Assembly: GCF_000372745.1 (NCBI RefSeq)
Contig: NZ_KB889687.1
Coordinates: 32,494-96,493, forward strand
Direction of reading: 5' to 3'
DNA from: Embleya scabrispora DSM 41855
GTDB lineage: Bacteria > Actinomycetota > Actinomycetes > Streptomycetales > Streptomycetaceae
DNA: 64,000 nucleotides
Position numbers and translations under genes: made by a program. This document shows, in pieces, positions 61,098-64,000 of the stretch; position 1 is the stretch's first letter, and each line of letters opens with the position of its first letter. The notes under the pieces were generated by a model, which worked only from the letters and a program-made list of their open reading frames with translations, ran no database searches and had not been told where the DNA came from.

Positions 61098-61103
61098 TAC
61101 GGT
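61098..61103 (+). promoter_or_regulatory. -10 box, leaderless start of dapD
   Basis: TACGGT ends 6 nt before the GTG at 61110. Confidence 0.45.
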
Positions 61104-61109
61104 AGCGGG

Positions 61110-62105
61110 GTGATCGACACTGCTGATTCCTCCCCCGTTGGTGCCGTCGCCGCTGGTCTCGCGACGATCGCCGCAGACGGCACCGTCCTGGACACCTGGT
61201 ACCCCACCCCCGAGCTGACTTCGGGCGACGTCGACGGCAAGGCCGAGACCGTTCGCCTGTCCGCCGACGAGGCCATCGAGGCGCTCGGCGCCGATGCCGC
61301 GGCCGGCCTGGGCACCGACGCGGTGCGCGGGGTCGAGGTCGTCGCCGTACGCACGGTGATCGCGTCGCTGGCCACCGGCCCGGTGGACACCCACGACGCG
61401 TACCTGCGGCTGCACCTGCTCAGCCACCGCCTGGTCCGCCCGCACGGGCAGAGCCTGGACGGCCTGTTCGGGGTGCTCCCGAACGTCGCGTGGACCAACC
61501 TGGGCGCGGTCCCGGTCGACGGCGTGGACGCCGCCCGGCTGCGCGCCCGGGCCGCGCGGGTGCCGTTCGAGGTGACCGGCGTGGACAAGTTCCCCCGGAT
61601 GACCGAGTTCGTGGTGCCCGGCGGCGTGCGGATCGCCGACACCACCCGGGTCCGCCTGGGCGCGCACCTGGCCCCCGGTACCACCGTGATGCACGAGGGG
61701 TTCTGCAACTTCAACGCGGGCACCCTGGGTGCGTCGATGGTCGAGGGCCGGATCAGCGCGGGCGTCGTGGTGGGCGACCACAGCGACATCGGCGGCGGCT
61801 CGTCGATCATGGGCACGCTGTCCGGCGGCGGCAAGGAGACCATCTCGGTCGGCGAGCGCTGCCTGCTCGGCGCCAACGCGGGTATCGGCATCTCGCTCGG
61901 CGACGACTGTGTGGTCGAGGCGGGCTGCTACATCACCGCCGGCACCCGGGTGACCACCCCCGACGGCAAGGTGGTCAAGGCCGCCGAGCTCTCCGGCCGC
62001 GACGGCCTGCTCTTCCGCCGCAACTCGGTCACCGGCACGATCGAGGCGATCGCCCGGACCAAGTCGTGGGGCGCGCTGAACGAGGAACTGCACAAGAACG
62101 ACTGA
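61110..62105 (+). CDS. dapD: 2,3,4,5-tetrahydropyridine-2,6-dicarboxylate N-succinyltransferase
   Basis: A 331-residue left-handed beta-helix transferase of the actinobacterial DapD type, which succinylates tetrahydrodipicolinate in the lysine/diaminopimelate pathway. The N-terminal domain has [10 protein letters not shown] and [21 protein letters not shown]; hexapeptide repeats run from about 170 ([20 protein letters not shown]) to 300, with [14 protein letters not shown] and [11 protein letters not shown] carrying the substrate-binding residues. GTG 61110 follows a -10 box directly. Diaminopimelate also feeds peptidoglycan. Confidence 0.93.
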   Translation: MIDTADSSPVGAVAAGLATIAADGTVLDTWYPTPELTSGDVDGKAETVRLSADEAIEALGADAAAGLGTDAVRGVEVVAVRTVIASLATGPVDTHDAYLRLHLLSHRLVRPHGQSLDGLFGVLPNVAWTNLGAVPVDGVDAARLRARAARVPFEVTGVDKFPRMTEFVVPGGVRIADTTRVRLGAHLAPGTTVMHEGFCNFNAGTLGASMVEGRISAGVVVGDHSDIGGGSSIMGTLSGGGKETISVGERCLLGANAGIGISLGDDCVVEAGCYITAGTRVTTPDGKVVKAAELSGRDGLLFRRNSVTGTIEAIARTKSWGALNEELHKND

Positions 62106-62218
62106 TTCGCTCCCGGGCGGGGCCGGCGGTGGTTCGCCGGCCGCGCCCGGGGTTGCTTGGGTTGCTTACTCTTCGACCGCGCGGGTCGATGTTGCTCGAT
62201 TCCACGGCTGGGTCCTGC

Positions 62219-63913
62219 TCACTCCTCGACCAGGTCAGCCGGTTTGGCTCCGGTGGCCACGGCGCGGATCACCTTGCCGGTCGGCGTGCGCGGCAGCGGT
62301 TCGGTACGCAGTTCCCAGTGCGCGGGCACCTTGAAGTGGGCCAGGCGCTCCGCGACGTAGGCGCCGAGCAGTTCGGCGGTGAGCGCCGCGCCGGGTGCGG
62401 GCACCACGATCGCCTTGACCTCCTCGCCCCACTCCGGATGCGGCACGCCGACCACCACCGACTCGGCCACGTCGGGGTGTGCGTCCAGGCAGTGTTCGAT
62501 CTCCGCCGGGTAGACGTTCTCTCCGCCGCGCAGGATCAGGTCGCTGCGCCGGGTGGCCAGGTAGAGCCGGCCACCCCGGGTGTAGCCGAGGTCGCCGGTG
62601 CGCAGCCGCCGGTCCGGCGTGAGTGCCTTCGCGGTGGCCTCGTCGTTGCCCCAGTAACCGAGCATCACCAGAGGGCTGCGGATCCACAGTTCGCCCTCCA
62701 CGCCCTCCGGCTGCCGTGTGCCGTCCTGGTCGTGCACGGTCACCTCCACGGTCGGCACGGCCGTCCCGATCGCGCCCGGCTCGTCCTCGAGTTGCGCGGC
62801 GCCCGCCGTGGTGGCCACCCCGCCGGACTCGGTCAGCCCGTATCCGACGCCGAGGGCGCCCTTCGCGTTCGGGAACACCTCTTGGAGCCGGCGCACCAGT
62901 TCGGGCGAGAAGGCCGCGCTGCCGCCGCCCAGCCGGGTGATCGAGGACAAGTCGTACGTCGGGGTGTCCGGGTGGTTGGCCACCCGCCAACCGAGCGTGG
63001 GAACCAGCGACCATGTGGTGCAGCGCTCGCGCTCGATCAGGTCGAGCAGTCGGGGCACCTCGAACCGGCCGCTGTAGAGCACCATGGTCTGTCCGCCGGC
63101 CAGCGCGGCCACCGCGCCCGCGAGCAGGCCCGAGACGTGGAAGAACGGGCTGTTCACCAGCCACCGCCCGGGCGGCGCCTGGGCAAGCACCTCGGCGGGC
63201 ACGTGTGCGGTCGCCCGGGCGGCGAGCAGCGCCTGCAGGTTCTGCATCGCGACCACGTTGCGGTGGGTGAGCACGGCGCCCTTGGGCCGGCCGGTGGTGC
63301 CGGAGGTGTACAGGATCAGTGCGGGGTCGTCCTCGTCGGCGGCGCCCGACGGCAGTTCGGCGTCGGGCGCGTAGGCCGCCAGAGCGGCGCAGTGGGCCTC
63401 GATCTCCAGTACGGGCACTCCCAGGCTCCGCTCGGCCGCCGACGCCCCGCCGAGCCGCTCCAGCCGGCGTCGGTCGGCGACCAGCAGCGCGGGGGCGCAA
63501 TCCCGTACGCCGTAGCGGATCTCGTCGGCGGCCCACCATCCGTTCATCCCGACGGTGATCGCACCCAGCGCGGCGGCGGCCTGAAACATCGTCAGCCACT
63601 CGGGCCGGTTGGCGGCCAGGATCGCGACCCGATCGCCCGGGCCGATCCCGTAGCGCTCGCGCAGGGCGAGTGCGGTCGAGGCGATGTCGCGCACGTGTTG
63701 GGCGAAGCCGACCCGGCGGTCCTCGTACACGAGGTACTCCCGGTCGCCGAACCTGCGGGCCCGCTCGACGAACGCGGTGATCGACCGGGGACGGTCGGCC
63801 AGGACGCGCAACGGCACGCCGAGTACGTCCTCTTCGACGAGCGCGAACGGGCCGCCGGGGGCGGTCAGGGCGAGGAGGGCGGGGTCGGGTGCGGCGGAGC
63901 TGGTGGTGGCCAT
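62219..63913 (-). CDS. AMP-dependent fatty-acid/aryl-CoA synthetase
   Basis: A 564-residue adenylate-forming ligase. P-loop YTSGTTGRPKGAVLTHRN at about 198-215, substrate motif NSPFFHVSGLLAG, A5 GYGLTESGG, A7 RTGDLGYTRGGRLYLATRRSDLILRGGENVYPAEIE and A10 lysine PTGKVIRAV are intact. Typical of actinobacterial medium- or long-chain acyl-CoA ligases feeding beta-oxidation. The start at ATG 63913 is 7 nt after TAAGGT. Its promoter shares a palindrome with the enoyl-CoA hydratase gene 31 kb away. Confidence 0.87.
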   Translation of the reverse strand: MATTSSAAPDPALLALTAPGGPFALVEEDVLGVPLRVLADRPRSITAFVERARRFGDREYLVYEDRRVGFAQHVRDIASTALALRERYGIGPGDRVAILAANRPEWLTMFQAAAALGAITVGMNGWWAADEIRYGVRDCAPALLVADRRRLERLGGASAAERSLGVPVLEIEAHCAALAAYAPDAELPSGAADEDDPALILYTSGTTGRPKGAVLTHRNVVAMQNLQALLAARATAHVPAEVLAQAPPGRWLVNSPFFHVSGLLAGAVAALAGGQTMVLYSGRFEVPRLLDLIERERCTTWSLVPTLGWRVANHPDTPTYDLSSITRLGGGSAAFSPELVRRLQEVFPNAKGALGVGYGLTESGGVATTAGAAQLEDEPGAIGTAVPTVEVTVHDQDGTRQPEGVEGELWIRSPLVMLGYWGNDEATAKALTPDRRLRTGDLGYTRGGRLYLATRRSDLILRGGENVYPAEIEHCLDAHPDVAESVVVGVPHPEWGEEVKAIVVPAPGAALTAELLGAYVAERLAHFKVPAHWELRTEPLPRTPTGKVIRAVATGAKPADLVEE

Positions 63914-63920
63914 GGGGCGG

Positions 63921-63945
63921 ACCTTAGAACTGCTTGACCGAGTCA
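63921..63945 (-). promoter_or_regulatory. Promoter with operator of the acyl-CoA ligase
   Basis: On the minus strand, -10 TAAGGT (63926-63921) gives a leaderless start; the palindrome TGACTCGGTCA (63945-63935) lies between it and a possible -35 TTGAAT (63949-63944). A repressor bound there would block RNA polymerase. Confidence 0.55.
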
Positions 63946-64000
63946 TTCAAGTGGGGCGGGGTGTGATCTGACACGTGTTCAGGTGTGGGGGTGGGGTGGG

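Overview
The window is about 72% G+C, uses GTG starts freely, and is dense with genes whose closest recognisable families are those of filamentous actinomycetes: DUF5685, DUF5996, DUF3040, SAV_915, a two-domain TerD protein, a UreAB fusion and a LAL-type ATPase. A Streptomyces-like member of the Streptomycetaceae is the best guess; the sequence does not allow a genus call. No rRNA, tRNA, CRISPR array, insertion sequence, prophage or biosynthetic assembly line was seen. Many genes have a TANNNT -10 box 6 to 8 nt before the start codon, so leaderless transcripts look common.

Layout. 0-11 kb: the edge of a glycosyltransferase gene, a Cys-tailed DUF5685 protein, a low-molecular-weight phosphatase, a penicillin-binding protein, acyl-CoA thioesterase TesB, a succinate-semialdehyde dehydrogenase, the relic of a NACHT/leucine-rich-repeat gene, and a TetR/azoreductase/SMR-exporter unit with twin operators. 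11-20 kb: a MacB-like ABC exporter followed directly by a NarL-type two-component system, a TerD-TerD protein, a PASTA protein, a TetR regulator and pterin dehydratase. 21-29 kb: a compact catabolic-looking cluster with an agmatine-deiminase-family enzyme, urease-like UreC and UreAB, a TetR regulator, an APC permease and a YtcJ-like amidohydrolase. 29-41 kb: mostly unlinked housekeeping and detoxification genes (HAD phosphatase, VOC/WYL pair, pyrophosphatase, enoyl-CoA hydratase, permease, flavin monooxygenase, quinone reductase, DNA alkylation repair, peptidase E, imine-reductase-like enzyme), interrupted by a 1-kb repeat-rich gene desert at 37.1-38.1 kb. 42-49 kb: a frameshifted diaminopimelate-decarboxylase pseudogene, SAV_915 protein, aldose epimerase, acyl-CoA ligase, an M56-like membrane protein lacking the catalytic Glu, and an SRPBCC protein. 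49-64 kb: an AceE/transketolase-like E1 enzyme, lipoprotein, isopentenyl-diphosphate isomerase, chorismate mutase, DUF3040, a flavin oxidase, DUF35 protein, LAL-type ATPase without DNA-binding domain, dapD and a second acyl-CoA ligase.

The most interesting region is 19-29 kb. The urease-like enzyme keeps every nickel-ligand position but has Ala in place of the flap Cys, lacks accessory genes nearby, and sits beside an agmatine-deiminase homologue. Its promoter carries a perfect 17-bp inverted repeat, each arm of which is itself a TetR-type operator. One arm matches 15 of 18 bases of the operator in front of a different TetR gene 5 kb away (18936-19634), linking that regulator to the cluster. 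A second pair of shared motifs links the permease, enoyl-CoA hydratase and acyl-CoA ligase promoters.
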